This document shows positions 56,241-64,000 of a stretch of DNA of 64,000 bases, piece after piece. Numbering within the stretch: the first letter of the stretch is position 1; the number at the start of each line of letters is the position of its first letter. The stretch is from contig NZ_WTFF01000007.1 in NCBI RefSeq assembly GCF_019400985.1, forward strand, positions 1-64,000, given 5' to 3'. Origin of the DNA: Streptomyces bambusae. GTDB taxonomy: Bacteria > Actinomycetota > Actinomycetes > Streptomycetales > Streptomycetaceae. Both the position numbers and the translations under genes were made by a program. The notes under the pieces were generated by a model. The model saw nothing but the letters and a program-made list of their open reading frames with translations. It was not told where the DNA came from and did not search any database.

Positions 56241-57134
56241 ATGCGTCCCCATCGTCCCGACCGTCCCGACCTTCCTGCGAGCAGGATCCGACCCCTCCTC
56301 GGCCCGCTGCCCCGGCGGACCTCCTGGCTGACCGGCGGCACCGTCGCCGTGTCGGCCGCGCTGGTGCTCACCGGTGTCTTCTCGACCGGCGCCTCGGCGG
56401 CCCCTGCCTCCGCCCCGGCGCCGGTGGCGGCCCCGGCGGCCGGCCCGGCGGACCACTGCAAGTCCCACCACGACGGCCGTTACGACGATGACGGCCGCTA
56501 CGACGACGAGGACCGCAGGAGGGCGCCCGGGGCAAAGGCGGACGGCAAGGACGACGACTGCAAGCGCGGCCCGCGCGGCCCGCGCGGCAAGAAGGGCAAG
56601 CGGGGTCCGGCCGGTCCGCCCGGTGCCCCCGGTGCGCCGGGTGCGCCGGGTGCCCAGGGCCCGCAGGGTCCGCAGGGACCGCAGGGCCCGCAGGGTCCGC
56701 CCGGTGCCCCGGGCCCGTGTGTCGACCTCGACGCGGTACGCGACAACGCCGACCGGGAATTCAAGGCCGTGCTGCCCGGCGACGGCAACGCGTACGCGGG
56801 CGTCCGCGAGCTCTCGGAGGCTGGTGCGACCGTCGGGCCCTGGATCTGGTACGACCTCACCACCAACCCGGACGGCCGCTTCCCGAGCGGCGCCTGTGCG
56901 ATCTCCATCGCGCACCAGGCCAACCGCCTGGCGATCGAGGTCGTGACGTCGACCGGAGTGATCTGGGAGACCTTCTGCGACGTCGTCCCCGGCACCCCCG
57001 ACAGGCTCACCTGCAACGGCGTCTGGCGCCCGACCGTCCCCCAGCCGGATGAGAACGACCCGGATCTCCGCCGGTCCACCCGGCAGCCGATCCGCCCGGT
57101 CGACCCCGGCCACCTGCCGAAGGCGTTGAAGTAG
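56241..57134 (+). CDS. Secreted collagen-like triple-helix protein
   Basis: A 297-residue protein with a long N-terminal export signal (basic to residue 30, hydrophobic [20 protein letters not shown] to about 53). A charged Asp/Arg/Tyr stretch follows, then about 17 Gly-X-Y triplets (residues 110-160; [15 protein letters not shown] types) ending in GPC. The C-terminal domain (about 160-280) with four Cys is probably a trimerisation or binding head. AAGGAG lies seven bases before the ATG. Bacterial collagens of this kind usually act at the surface; this role is inferred. Confidence 0.85.
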   Translation: MRPHRPDRPDLPASRIRPLLGPLPRRTSWLTGGTVAVSAALVLTGVFSTGASAAPASAPAPVAAPAAGPADHCKSHHDGRYDDDGRYDDEDRRRAPGAKADGKDDDCKRGPRGPRGKKGKRGPAGPPGAPGAPGAPGAQGPQGPQGPQGPQGPPGAPGPCVDLDAVRDNADREFKAVLPGDGNAYAGVRELSEAGATVGPWIWYDLTTNPDGRFPSGACAISIAHQANRLAIEVVTSTGVIWETFCDVVPGTPDRLTCNGVWRPTVPQPDENDPDLRRSTRQPIRPVDPGHLPKALK

Positions 57135-57153
57135 CTCAGCGACGCCGGCAGGC

Positions 57154-57975
57154 CTACTGCGGCCCCGTCTCCGGCCCCCCGAAGTCCGGGCTGGTGAAGT
57201 CCGGGGCCGTGTAGCCGGGCCGGGTCCCCTGCGCCGGCCCGCCGGGACTGGTGAAATCGGGCCGGGTGTATCCCAGATCGGGGATGCGCCCGGCCCCTGG
57301 CGTACGCGGCACCGGGAAGCCCGTGCCCGCCGTCGGATCGGCCAGCGCGTCCCGCAGGAACGGCATGATCCCCCGCTCCAGCAGCGCGTGCAGCCACGCC
57401 TCCCGCGCCCGCGAGACCTCCTCGGGCACCGCCTCGGGCGGCTGGGGGACGACCTCCGTCGCGCTGTTGCGTACGGCCGCCACGAGCAGCCCGATCGCGG
57501 CGACCAGGATCGCGACGGCCGTCAGGGCGCCGAAGAACCAGCCGGTGGTGAGCAGGGTGTCGGCGAATGCGGGTTCGGGCTCGATGAGCTTCAGGATGTA
57601 GCCCACCAGCAGGAAGATCATCATGGCGGCGCCGGCCAGCACCGGCGCCAGCACCGCGACGACCGCGCTGACCCCGGCCCCGCCGCCCCCGCCCCCGCCC
57701 CCGCCCCCGCCGTCGTCCGCGACGCCCTCCGCGGGACCCGCGGCCGGCTCCTCGCGCAGCTCCTCGCGCACCTTCACGTAGTGGTCGTACTCGGCGGCCG
57801 CGGCCGCGGTGAGCAGCGCACTGGCGCCCAGCGCCATGGTGCGCAGCTGTTCGGCGTTCAGCCGTTCGCCCAGCGTGGCGAGCTCGGGCCGGTCGTGCGC
57901 GGTGCGCAGCGCCTCGTCCAGGAGCCGGTCGAACTCCGGTCGGTCCTCGGTCAGCAGATGCGGAGCGCTGGTCAT
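57154..57975 (-). CDS. Hypothetical membrane protein with polyglycine linker
   Basis: A 273-residue protein of unknown function with two membrane helices ([20 protein letters not shown] and [20 protein letters not shown]). They are preceded by a 12-residue polyglycine tract (encoded by the GCCCCC repeat at 57685-57708). The C-terminus has repeats [12 protein letters not shown] and [13 protein letters not shown] use the ATG at 57975 ([16 protein letters not shown]), about six bases after GGGGG. It converges with the collagen-like gene, 19 bp away. Confidence 0.75.
   Translation of the reverse strand: MTSAPHLLTEDRPEFDRLLDEALRTAHDRPELATLGERLNAEQLRTMALGASALLTAAAAAEYDHYVKVREELREEPAAGPAEGVADDGGGGGGGGGGGAGVSAVVAVLAPVLAGAAMMIFLLVGYILKLIEPEPAFADTLLTTGWFFGALTAVAILVAAIGLLVAAVRNSATEVVPQPPEAVPEEVSRAREAWLHALLERGIMPFLRDALADPTAGTGFPVPRTPGAGRIPDLGYTRPDFTSPGGPAQGTRPGYTAPDFTSPDFGGPETGPQ
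57685..57708. repeat. Four GCCCCC hexamer repeats (polyglycine tract)
   Basis: Four perfect GCCCCC units encode Gly codons in the minus-strand membrane protein. Hexamer gain or loss would change linker length by two residues without a frameshift. Confidence 0.8.
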
Positions 57976-58131
57976 GTGCATCCCCCGATGCTCCGTACGG
58001 GGCCGGTCAGCCCGCGTAGACCGGGCAGCCGGCACGAAACGGAGGAGAGCCTGCTACGGACAGAGCGATGGTAGAGCGCCCCCGGCGTGCGGTGACAGGG
58101 ACTTATCAGAATTACCCATGGTCGGGAACGC

Positions 58132-59445
58132 TCAGTCACCCAGCGGAAGTTGTACGACGAGCAGCTTGCCGGCCATCGTCACTCCCCCGTCCATCGCGAT
58201 CGCGAGCCCGTCCGCGTACACGTGCGGGCCGTCGACGGCCTCCGGGCCGCGCGACTCGTCGCCGTCCTCGGCGGCGACCTCGCCGAGCAGGTAGGGGATG
58301 GGGCTGTGGCCGTGGACCACGCGCTCGCCGCCGTAGGTGTCGAGGAGCTCGCGGACCGCCTGCGGCCCGCTCTCCTCGTCGCGGAAGGCGAACCGCTTGG
58401 TGAACTTGCGGAACAGGTCCCACGTGGTGTCCGCGTCGTGGCGGTTCAGCTGCTCGTGGACGTTGTCGTTGACGTCTTCGATGGAGTCGCCGTAGTCGAG
58501 GTAGGCGGTGGTGTCGGAGTGCAGCAGCAGGTGCCCGTCCACCAGCGTGGCCGCGTCGAGCCGGGACATCCACTGGATGTGGACGTCCTCCAGCCGGTCC
58601 ATGTCGGCGCGCTGGCCGCCGTTGAGCAGCCAGGCGGCCTGGAAGGTAGCGGTGCCGGCGCCGGAGTTGACGGGGGTGTCGCCGAACCGCTTGGCGCCGA
58701 TCAGCAGCAGCTCGTGGTTGCCCATGAGGGCCTTGCAGTAGCCGCCGACGGCGGCCGCCTCGGCGGACAGCCGCATGACCAGGTCGATCACGCCGATGCC
58801 GTCGGGGCCGCGGTCGGTGAAGTCGCCGAGGAACCACAGCCGGGCGTTGCCGGCCGACCAGCGGCACTCGGCGTCGACGAGGCCCTGGGCCTGGAGCTCG
58901 GCGACCAGCTCGTCGAGGTAGCCGTGGACGTCCCCGACGACGTAGAGGGGTCCGGGGCCGTTCGACCTGACGTCCTGGGGGACGAACTGGACCTGGACGG
59001 TGTTGCCGGGTCCGTCGGCGCCGCGGGTGATGACGGGCAGGTCGCGCTGGGTGGGCGTGTAGCCGTCGTCCGCGACGGGTTCGGCCGGCGCCGCGGGGGC
59101 CACGGGCGGCGCGGGCGGGGCCGCCGGGGCCGGGGGAGCGTACGCGGGGTGCTCGGGGTCCTCGGCCTGCCGGGGCTGCGGGACCTCGTCGTACGCCGCC
59201 GGGTCGTGATCGTACGCGGCCCGGCCCTCGTCGTACGCCGCCCGGCCCTCGTCGTATGCCGCCGGGACCTCGTCGTACGCCGCCCGGCCCTCGTCGTAGT
59301 ACGCGGGGTAGTCGCCGTACACGGGGGCCTCGTCGGGGTGGTGCTCCGCGGCCGCGGGGTAGGCGACGGGCTCGGAAACCGGCACCCGGAAGTCCCGCAG
59401 CGTCTCCGTCCGCACCGCGGGTCCCTGACCGGCCCCCTGAGTCAT
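58132..59445 (-). CDS. Calcineurin-like metallophosphoesterase
   Basis: A 437-residue protein with an intact PPP/calcineurin active site: GDVHGYLDEL, GDFTDRGPDG, MGNHELLL and the late HGHSPIPYL. An N-terminal extension of about 150 residues is low complexity and contains Tyr-rich repeats (YDEGRAAYDE, AAYDEVP) followed by Pro/Ala linkers. The core resembles serine/threonine phosphatase-like or Ap4A-hydrolase types; substrate is unknown. The ATG at 59445 follows GGAGGGG. It is closed by the short gap to the 57154-57975 gene. Confidence 0.87.
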   Translation of the reverse strand: MTQGAGQGPAVRTETLRDFRVPVSEPVAYPAAAEHHPDEAPVYGDYPAYYDEGRAAYDEVPAAYDEGRAAYDEGRAAYDHDPAAYDEVPQPRQAEDPEHPAYAPPAPAAPPAPPVAPAAPAEPVADDGYTPTQRDLPVITRGADGPGNTVQVQFVPQDVRSNGPGPLYVVGDVHGYLDELVAELQAQGLVDAECRWSAGNARLWFLGDFTDRGPDGIGVIDLVMRLSAEAAAVGGYCKALMGNHELLLIGAKRFGDTPVNSGAGTATFQAAWLLNGGQRADMDRLEDVHIQWMSRLDAATLVDGHLLLHSDTTAYLDYGDSIEDVNDNVHEQLNRHDADTTWDLFRKFTKRFAFRDEESGPQAVRELLDTYGGERVVHGHSPIPYLLGEVAAEDGDESRGPEAVDGPHVYADGLAIAMDGGVTMAGKLLVVQLPLGD

Positions 59446-59627
59446 CGACCCCTCCACCACCGTCGCGCTGCCGTACACCTGCGGACCCTCCTGTCCTCCC
59501 GGCCGGAGGGTCCGTGATGTCGTGCGCCCATCATAGGAATGCGGCTCGCTCTGTGTGACGCACCAGGGGTGGTGAATCCTGACCGGAGCGAATTGTTCCG
59601 GTCAGTTCCTCCCGATTTGGCTACTTG

Positions 59628-60743
59628 TCAGTTCTGAGCCGGGGAGCGGGGCGGGCTGACCGTGGTGCGGGGCTGCCTGCGCTGCGAGGACGTACGGACG
59701 ATCAGTTCGGTCGGCACCACCTGCTCGACGGGCCGCGCGGTGTCGACTCCCTCGATGGCGTCGATGAGGAGCTGGACGACCGCGGTGCCGATGCGCCGGG
59801 GCTTGAGCGAGAGGGTGGTGATGGGCGGCTCGGTGTTGGCGTACACCGTGGACTCGCTGCAGCACACCAGCAGCAGGTCGTCGGGGACGCGCAGGCCGTA
59901 GCGCCGGGCGGCGGCGAGCAGGTCGGTGCCGTTGGGGTCGAACAGGCCGTAGACGGCGTCGGGCCGGTCGGGCCGGGCGAGCAGGCGGTCGGCGGCGACG
60001 GCGCCGGCGCAGGGGTCGTGGGCGGGGTAGGACTCGTAGACGGGGTCCTGGCCGACCCGGTCGCACCAGTTGAGGTAGGCGGTGGTGGACAGCCGGGTGT
60101 AGGTGTCGGTGGTGGTGCCGGTCAGCAGTCCGATGCGCCGGGCGCCGGCCGCGGCGAGGTGGTCCAGCAGGTTCAGGACGGCGGCCTCGTGGTCGTTGTC
60201 GACCCAGGCGGTGACGGGGAGCGAGCCGGCGGGGCGGCCGTCGGAGACCACCGGCAGGCCCTGGCGGACCAGCTCGGTGACGACGGGGTCGTGGTCGGAG
60301 GGGTCGATGACGACGGTGCCGTCGAGGGCGACGTTCGACCACACGTCGTGGCGGGAGGTGGCGGGGAGGATGACCAGGGCGTAGCCGCGGGCGAGCGCGG
60401 CGGAGGTGGCGGCCCGTGCCATCTCGGCGAAGTACGCGAATTCGGTGAAGGTGAAAGGTTCATCCCCGTACGTCGTCACGGTCAGGCCGATGAGACCCGA
60501 CTTGCCGGTACGGAGGGTCCGGGCGGCCGCGGAGGGGCGGTATCCCAGTCGGTCGGCGACCTCGCGGACGTGGCGGCGGGTGGCGTCCGGCAGCCTGCCC
60601 TTGCCATTGAGCGCGTCGGAGACTGTCGTGATCGAGACGCCCGCTGCGGCGGCCACGTCCCTGATGCCGGCCCGGCCCTGTCGGCCGGCTGCCCGTCGGG
60701 TGGTCTCGGTCCGGCTCACCTGATGCTTCCCTGCTGCTGTCAT
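59628..60743 (-). CDS. LacI-family transcriptional regulator
   Basis: A 371-residue LacI regulator. The DNA-binding domain GIRDVAAAAGVSITTVSDAL, then GKGRLPDATRRHVREVADRL is near residues 27-70. The sugar-binding core follows (GLIGLTVTTYGDEPFTFTEF, then VDNDHEAAVLNLLDHLAAAG). The ATG at 60743 lies 10 bp after TACTAT on minus, so the transcript may be nearly leaderless. A GTG at 60719 behind AGGGAAG is an alternative. A perfect 18-bp palindrome 38 bp upstream is a candidate operator. Ligand unknown. Confidence 0.88.
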   Translation of the reverse strand: MTAAGKHQVSRTETTRRAAGRQGRAGIRDVAAAAGVSITTVSDALNGKGRLPDATRRHVREVADRLGYRPSAAARTLRTGKSGLIGLTVTTYGDEPFTFTEFAYFAEMARAATSAALARGYALVILPATSRHDVWSNVALDGTVVIDPSDHDPVVTELVRQGLPVVSDGRPAGSLPVTAWVDNDHEAAVLNLLDHLAAAGARRIGLLTGTTTDTYTRLSTTAYLNWCDRVGQDPVYESYPAHDPCAGAVAADRLLARPDRPDAVYGLFDPNGTDLLAAARRYGLRVPDDLLLVCCSESTVYANTEPPITTLSLKPRRIGTAVVQLLIDAIEGVDTARPVEQVVPTELIVRTSSQRRQPRTTVSPPRSPAQN

Positions 60744-61093
60744 GGCGAGCCGATAGTAGGGCTCGGCAGGGTGGGTGGTCCGGGTGCATATGCACCCGTT
60801 GACAGGCACGATTCTGCATGGTTCGCCACCCCCAATGACCTTGGAAGTGAAGGGAGTTGGTGACAGAGGCCATGGGGGTAGCTTGTCGGCGGGTACGGGC
60901 ATGCCAAAACGCTCGGGTCTCGGGGAGGACTCAACTCACCTGCACGAGGGACGCGCGCCACGGCGCAGGCCACCGGCGCACGCATATATGCGCGCGCTCC
61001 CCCGCATTCCTGGCGCCGTCCATTTCCGGCCGGGCGGAATCCTCATAAGGTGAGCAGTATTGAGTTGTACGGGAAGGTCGAGGAGGACCTGCG
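60744..61093. promoter_or_regulatory. Divergent LacI-hisC promoter region with two palindromes
   Basis: This 350-bp interval has no gene. It holds a perfect 18-bp palindrome at 60781-60798, with TTGACA directly after it (60799-60804), and a second palindrome CGCATATATGCG at 60981-60992 inside a larger one-mismatch inverted repeat (60977-60998). CATAAGGT near 61044 is a possible -10 for the aminotransferase gene. Confidence 0.65.
60781..60798. promoter_or_regulatory. Perfect 18-bp palindrome, candidate operator
   Basis: CGGGTGCATATGCACCCG reads the same on both strands and lies 38 bp upstream of the LacI start, next to TTGACA. Position suggests autoregulation, although the centre TGCATATGCA is not the usual LacI-family CG-centred core. 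Confidence 0.6.
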
Positions 61094-62173
61094 GTGAGCG
61101 AGAAGAGCCCGAAGCTGCGCGCCGAGCTGGACGGCATCCCCACCTACAAGCCGGGTAAGCCGGCCGCGTCCGGAGGTGCGGTCGCGTACAAGCTGTCCTC
61201 CAACGAGAACCCCTACCCGCCGCTGCCGGGGGTGCTGGAGACGGCCGTCGCGGCGGCCGGGAGCTTCAACCGCTACCCGGACATGGCCTGCACCGGCCTG
61301 GTCGCCGAGCTCGCCGAGCGGTTCGGCGTCCCCGTCGAGCACATCGCCACCGGCACCGGCTCGGTGGGCGTGGCCCAGTCCCTGATCCAGTCGACGGCCG
61401 GCCCGGGCGACGAGGTGATCTACGCCTGGCGCTCGTTCGAGGCGTACCCGATCATCACCCAGATCTCCGGCGCCACGTCGGTGCGGGTGCCGCTGACCGA
61501 CGGGGACGTGCACGACCTGGACGCGATGGCCGAGGCGATCACCGAGCGGACCCGTCTGATTTTCGTCTGCAACCCCAACAACCCGACCGGCACCGCGGTG
61601 CGCCGGGCGGAGCTGGAGCGCTTCCTGGACCGGGTGCCCTCCGACGTCCTGGTGGTGCTGGACGAGGCGTACAAGGAGTTCGTCCGCGACCCGGAGGTGC
61701 CGGACGGCATCGAGCTGTACCGCGACCGCCCGAACGTCGCGGTGCTGCGCACCTTCTCCAAGGCCTACGGCCTGGCGGGCCTGCGGGTCGGCTTTGCGGT
61801 GGCGCACGAGCCGGTGGCCGCGGCGCTGCGCAAGACGGCGGTCCCCTTCGGCGTCAGCCAGCTCGCGCAGGACGCGGCGGTCGCCTCGCTGCGGGCCGAG
61901 GACGAGCTGCTGGGCCGGGTCGGCTCGCTGGTCTGCGAGCGCACGCGGGTCTACGAGGGTCTGGTCGCCCAGGGCTGGACGGTGCCGGACACCCAGGCGA
62001 ACTTCGTGTGGATGCGGCTGGGCGAGCGGACCGCCGACTTCGCGGCGGCCTGCGAGAAGGCCGGTGTGGTGGTCCGGCCGTTCCCGGGTGAGGGCCTGCG
62101 GGTCACGATCGGTGAGACCGAGGCCAATGACCTCTTCCTGCACACGGCGGAGGCGTTCTTCAAGGAGCTCTAG
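61094..62173 (+). CDS. Histidinol-phosphate/aromatic aminotransferase
   Basis: A 359-residue class I/II PLP aminotransferase of the HisC family. The lysine is K223 ([15 protein letters not shown]); other landmarks are [30 protein letters not shown] and [10 protein letters not shown]. Streptomyces has another hisC in the his operon, so this paralogue may act on aromatic keto acids (Pat-like). The GTG start is fixed by GAGGAGG nine bases upstream. Confidence 0.9.
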   Translation: MSEKSPKLRAELDGIPTYKPGKPAASGGAVAYKLSSNENPYPPLPGVLETAVAAAGSFNRYPDMACTGLVAELAERFGVPVEHIATGTGSVGVAQSLIQSTAGPGDEVIYAWRSFEAYPIITQISGATSVRVPLTDGDVHDLDAMAEAITERTRLIFVCNPNNPTGTAVRRAELERFLDRVPSDVLVVLDEAYKEFVRDPEVPDGIELYRDRPNVAVLRTFSKAYGLAGLRVGFAVAHEPVAAALRKTAVPFGVSQLAQDAAVASLRAEDELLGRVGSLVCERTRVYEGLVAQGWTVPDTQANFVWMRLGERTADFAAACEKAGVVVRPFPGEGLRVTIGETEANDLFLHTAEAFFKEL

Positions 62174-62239
62174 GAGCTCTAGGAGCTTCGAGGGCTCCGG
62201 GAGCTGGTGGGGCTGCTGGAGCCGGTGGGGCCGCCGAGG

Positions 62240-62617
62240 TCAGGCCAGCTCCACGCGGATGGGGTCGCCGTCGCGGACGGTGGCCAGCAGGCGGGGGTCG
62301 CCGTCGAACGAGCCGAGCACGTTGCACGGGCTCGCCAGGCGGCTCTCGCCTCCCCGCGAGATGGGCGTCGGGCCGTAGGGCAGCGCCAGCGCGTCGCCCT
62401 CGGTCCAGAACGCGACCGTGCCGGGGTCGACGACCTGCCGGGCGTCGGCCTCCAGCGCCACGGAGACCCCGGTGTCGAAATAGACCTCCTCGCCCCAGGT
62501 GTGCGCGGAGGCGGAGATCGGCAGGGAGTTCGCCAGGGCCTTGGCCGTGGGCGTGTCGTCGAGGGTCGCGGTGAGCTGGCCCGCGGGCCAGGAGATCCGT
62601 ATCTGCATGGGCGACAT
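62240..62617 (-). CDS. Cyclophilin-like-fold protein
   Basis: A 125-residue cytoplasmic protein I place in the cyclophilin-like-2 family (MQIRISWPAGQLTATLDDTP, then WGEEVYFDTGVSVALEADAR and GDALALPYGPTPIS). Members have the fold without known prolyl isomerase activity. The first ATG (62617) falls inside a perfect 19-bp palindrome; an ATG three codons later (62608) may be the true start. It diverges from cydA. Confidence 0.75.
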   Translation of the reverse strand: MSPMQIRISWPAGQLTATLDDTPTAKALANSLPISASAHTWGEEVYFDTGVSVALEADARQVVDPGTVAFWTEGDALALPYGPTPISRGGESRLASPCNVLGSFDGDPRLLATVRDGDPIRVELA

Positions 62618-62634
62618 TCAACAATCTGTTGAAT
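62616..62634. promoter_or_regulatory. Perfect 19-bp palindrome at the start of the cyclophilin-like gene
   Basis: ATTCAACAATCTGTTGAAT (8-bp arms, 3-base centre) overlaps the first ATG of the leftward gene. It is AT-rich in a 70 percent GC genome and looks like a GntR-type operator, though no such regulator is in the window. Confidence 0.6.
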
Positions 62635-62682
62635 TTTCTCGCTAGGGGGGTACCCCCCTGGTAAGTCCGAAAGTCGGTGCGT

Positions 62683-62688
62683 CATAAT
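62683..62688 (+). promoter_or_regulatory. Likely cydA -10 element
   Basis: CATAAT lies directly before the Rex operator and 109 bp before the cydA start. A convincing -35 is not visible. Confidence 0.5.
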
Positions 62689-62696
62689 GCTTGTGA

Positions 62697-62714
62697 ATGT
62701 GAACGCGTTCACAA
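62697..62714. promoter_or_regulatory. Rex operator upstream of cydA
   Basis: TGTGAACGCGTTCACA (62698-62713) is a perfect 16-bp palindrome matching the Rex operator consensus TTGTGAANNNNTTCACAA at 17 of 18 positions. A second half-site, CTTGTGAA, precedes it at 62690. It lies immediately after the cydA -10, where Rex bound at low NADH would block initiation, as described in S. coelicolor. Confidence 0.92.
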
Positions 62715-62796
62715 GCGTGTCCCTGCTTCCTCCCGTTACGGGGGGAATCCCGCCAGGCAGCTGCCCGCTGTGACCCGTCGAAAAGGAGACAACGAC

Positions 62797-64000
62797 GTGG
62801 ATCTGGCTTTGGCGCCCGAGACCTTGGCGCGCTGGCAGTTCGGCATCACCACCGTCTACCACTTCCTCTTCGTCCCGCTCACGATCTCGCTCGCCGCGCT
62901 GACCGCCGGCCTGCAGACCGCCTGGGTCCGGACCGAGAAGGAGAAGTACCTCAGGGCCACCAAGTTCTGGGGCAAGCTCTTCCTCATCAACATCGCGATG
63001 GGTGTGGTCACCGGCATCGTGCAGGAGTTCCAGTTCGGCATGAACTGGTCCGACTACTCGCGGTTCGTCGGTGACATCTTCGGGGCCCCGCTGGCCTTCG
63101 AGGCGCTGATCGCCTTCTTCTTCGAATCGACCTTCATCGGTCTGTGGATCTTCGGCTGGGACAAGCTGCCCAAGAAGATCCACCTGGCCTGCATCTGGAT
63201 GGTCGCGCTCGGCACGGTGCTGTCGGCCTATTTCATCCTCGCGGCCAATTCCTGGATGCAGCACCCGGTCGGCTACAAGATCAATGAAGCGACCGGACGC
63301 GCCGAGCTCACGGATTTCTGGGCAGTACTGACCCAGAACACCGCCCTCACCCAGTTCTTCCACACCATCACGGCCGCGTTCCTGGTCGGCGGCGCCTTCA
63401 TGGTCGGTATCTCCGCCTTCCACCTGGCGCGCCGGCGGCACGTCCCCGTGATGCGCAGCTCGCTGCGGGTCGGTCTGGTCACGCTGATCATCGCCGGCCT
63501 CGGCACCGCCGTCAGCGGTGACCTGCTCGGCAAGGTGATGTACGAGCAGCAGCCGATGAAGATGGCCGCGGCCGAAGCCCTCTGGGACGGCGAGGCGCCC
63601 GCGCCCTTCTCCGTCTTCGCCTACGGGGACGTGGAGAAGGGCCACAACGAGGTCGCCATCGAGATCCCCGGCCTGCTGTCCTTCCTCGCCCACAACGACT
63701 TCGACTCCTTCGTCCCGGGCATCAACGACGTCAACAAGGCCGAGCAGCAGCAGTTCGGGCCCGGCGACTACCGGCCCAACATCCCGGTCGCGTACTGGGG
63801 CTTCCGCTGGATGATCGGCTTCGGCATGGCCTCCCTCGGGCTCGGCATGCTGGGGCTGTGGCTGACCCGCAAGAGGTTCCTGCTGCCGGCGGCGTACCGG
63901 ACCGGTGAGGACGAGGTCCCGCACCTGGTCCTCTTCAAGAAGCCCCTGAGCCCCAAGCTGGCCTCGTGGTACTGGATCCTCGCCCTGTGGACCATGGGCT
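62797..64000 (+). CDS. cydA: Cytochrome bd ubiquinol/menaquinol oxidase subunit I (5' part)
   Basis: CydA carries haems b558, b595 and d and reduces O2 to water under low oxygen. 401 residues are visible before the window ends, from the GTG at 62797 behind AAAAGGAGA. Landmarks: WQFGITTVYHFLFVPLTISL with the haem ligand His at the first helix, QEFQFGMNWSDYSRFVGDIFG, NSWMQHPVGY, and the Q-loop start near residue 250. About 100 C-terminal residues are missing from view. Rex should control it. Confidence 0.95.
   Translation, partial: MDLALAPETLARWQFGITTVYHFLFVPLTISLAALTAGLQTAWVRTEKEKYLRATKFWGKLFLINIAMGVVTGIVQEFQFGMNWSDYSRFVGDIFGAPLAFEALIAFFFESTFIGLWIFGWDKLPKKIHLACIWMVALGTVLSAYFILAANSWMQHPVGYKINEATGRAELTDFWAVLTQNTALTQFFHTITAAFLVGGAFMVGISAFHLARRRHVPVMRSSLRVGLVTLIIAGLGTAVSGDLLGKVMYEQQPMKMAAAEALWDGEAPAPFSVFAYGDVEKGHNEVAIEIPGLLSFLAHNDFDSFVPGINDVNKAEQQQFGPGDYRPNIPVAYWGFRWMIGFGMASLGLGMLGLWLTRKRFLLPAAYRTGEDEVPHLVLFKKPLSPKLASWYWILALWTMG

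Overview
The window is 64 kb of a high-GC actinomycete chromosome spanning the replication origin. The gene order DUF721-recF-gnd-dnaN-oriC-dnaA | rpmH-rnpA-yidD-yidC-jag-rsmG-parA-parB, seven exact ParB sites (GTTTCACGTGAAAC), the sporulation pair ssgR-ssgA and GTG-rich starts all point to Streptomyces. I see no insertion sequence, prophage, CRISPR array, rRNA or tRNA; the content looks like conserved core chromosome, with a few lineage-specific genes near the right end.

Layout. 1-6154, leftward: DUF721 fragment, recF, gnd, dnaN, an 885-bp oriC full of DnaA boxes, and dnaA. 6510-12917, rightward: rpmH, rnpA, yidD, yidC, jag, rsmG, parA, parB and a GNAT gene. 13030-22578, leftward: trxA, trxB (behind a sigma-R-type promoter), an anti-sigma/ECF sigma pair, a pseudokinase membrane protein, murJ and a DUF6049 exported protein. 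22763-34451: cca, an MFS exporter, ino1 with a PadR regulator, a class A PBP, a GT87 mannosyltransferase-like protein, an alanine-racemase-like protein and a FemX-like ligase. 34718-39803: rpsF-ssb-rpsR-rplI, a MATE exporter and dnaB, the last preceded by a compact DnaA-box cluster. 39814-50444: serine hydrolase, acetyltransferases, HAD phosphatase, flavohaemoglobin, Nudix, LysR, a Cys/Met PLP enzyme, small membrane proteins, cupin, and ssgR-ssgA. 50513-64000: YibE/F transporter, thiC under a TPP riboswitch, an aldo/keto reductase remnant, glycosyltransferase, collagen-like secreted protein, membrane protein, metallophosphoesterase, LacI regulator, hisC-type aminotransferase, cyclophilin-like protein, and the start of cydA behind a Rex operator.

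How it fits together. The window joins initiation (oriC, DnaA, DnaN, DnaB, SSB), origin segregation (ParA, ParB, parS), cell-wall assembly (MurJ, pseudokinase partner, PBP, FemX-like, racemase-like) and redox control (Trx system, Rex/cytochrome bd, flavohaemoglobin). The least expected signals are regulatory or structural: a DnaA-box cluster in front of dnaB, parS sites built into or touching terminators, parS sites translated in frame as VSRET, palindromic repeats inserted in the parA linker and in a terminator loop, and several perfect palindromes beside regulator genes. All database-type statements rest on recognition from memory; no search was run.
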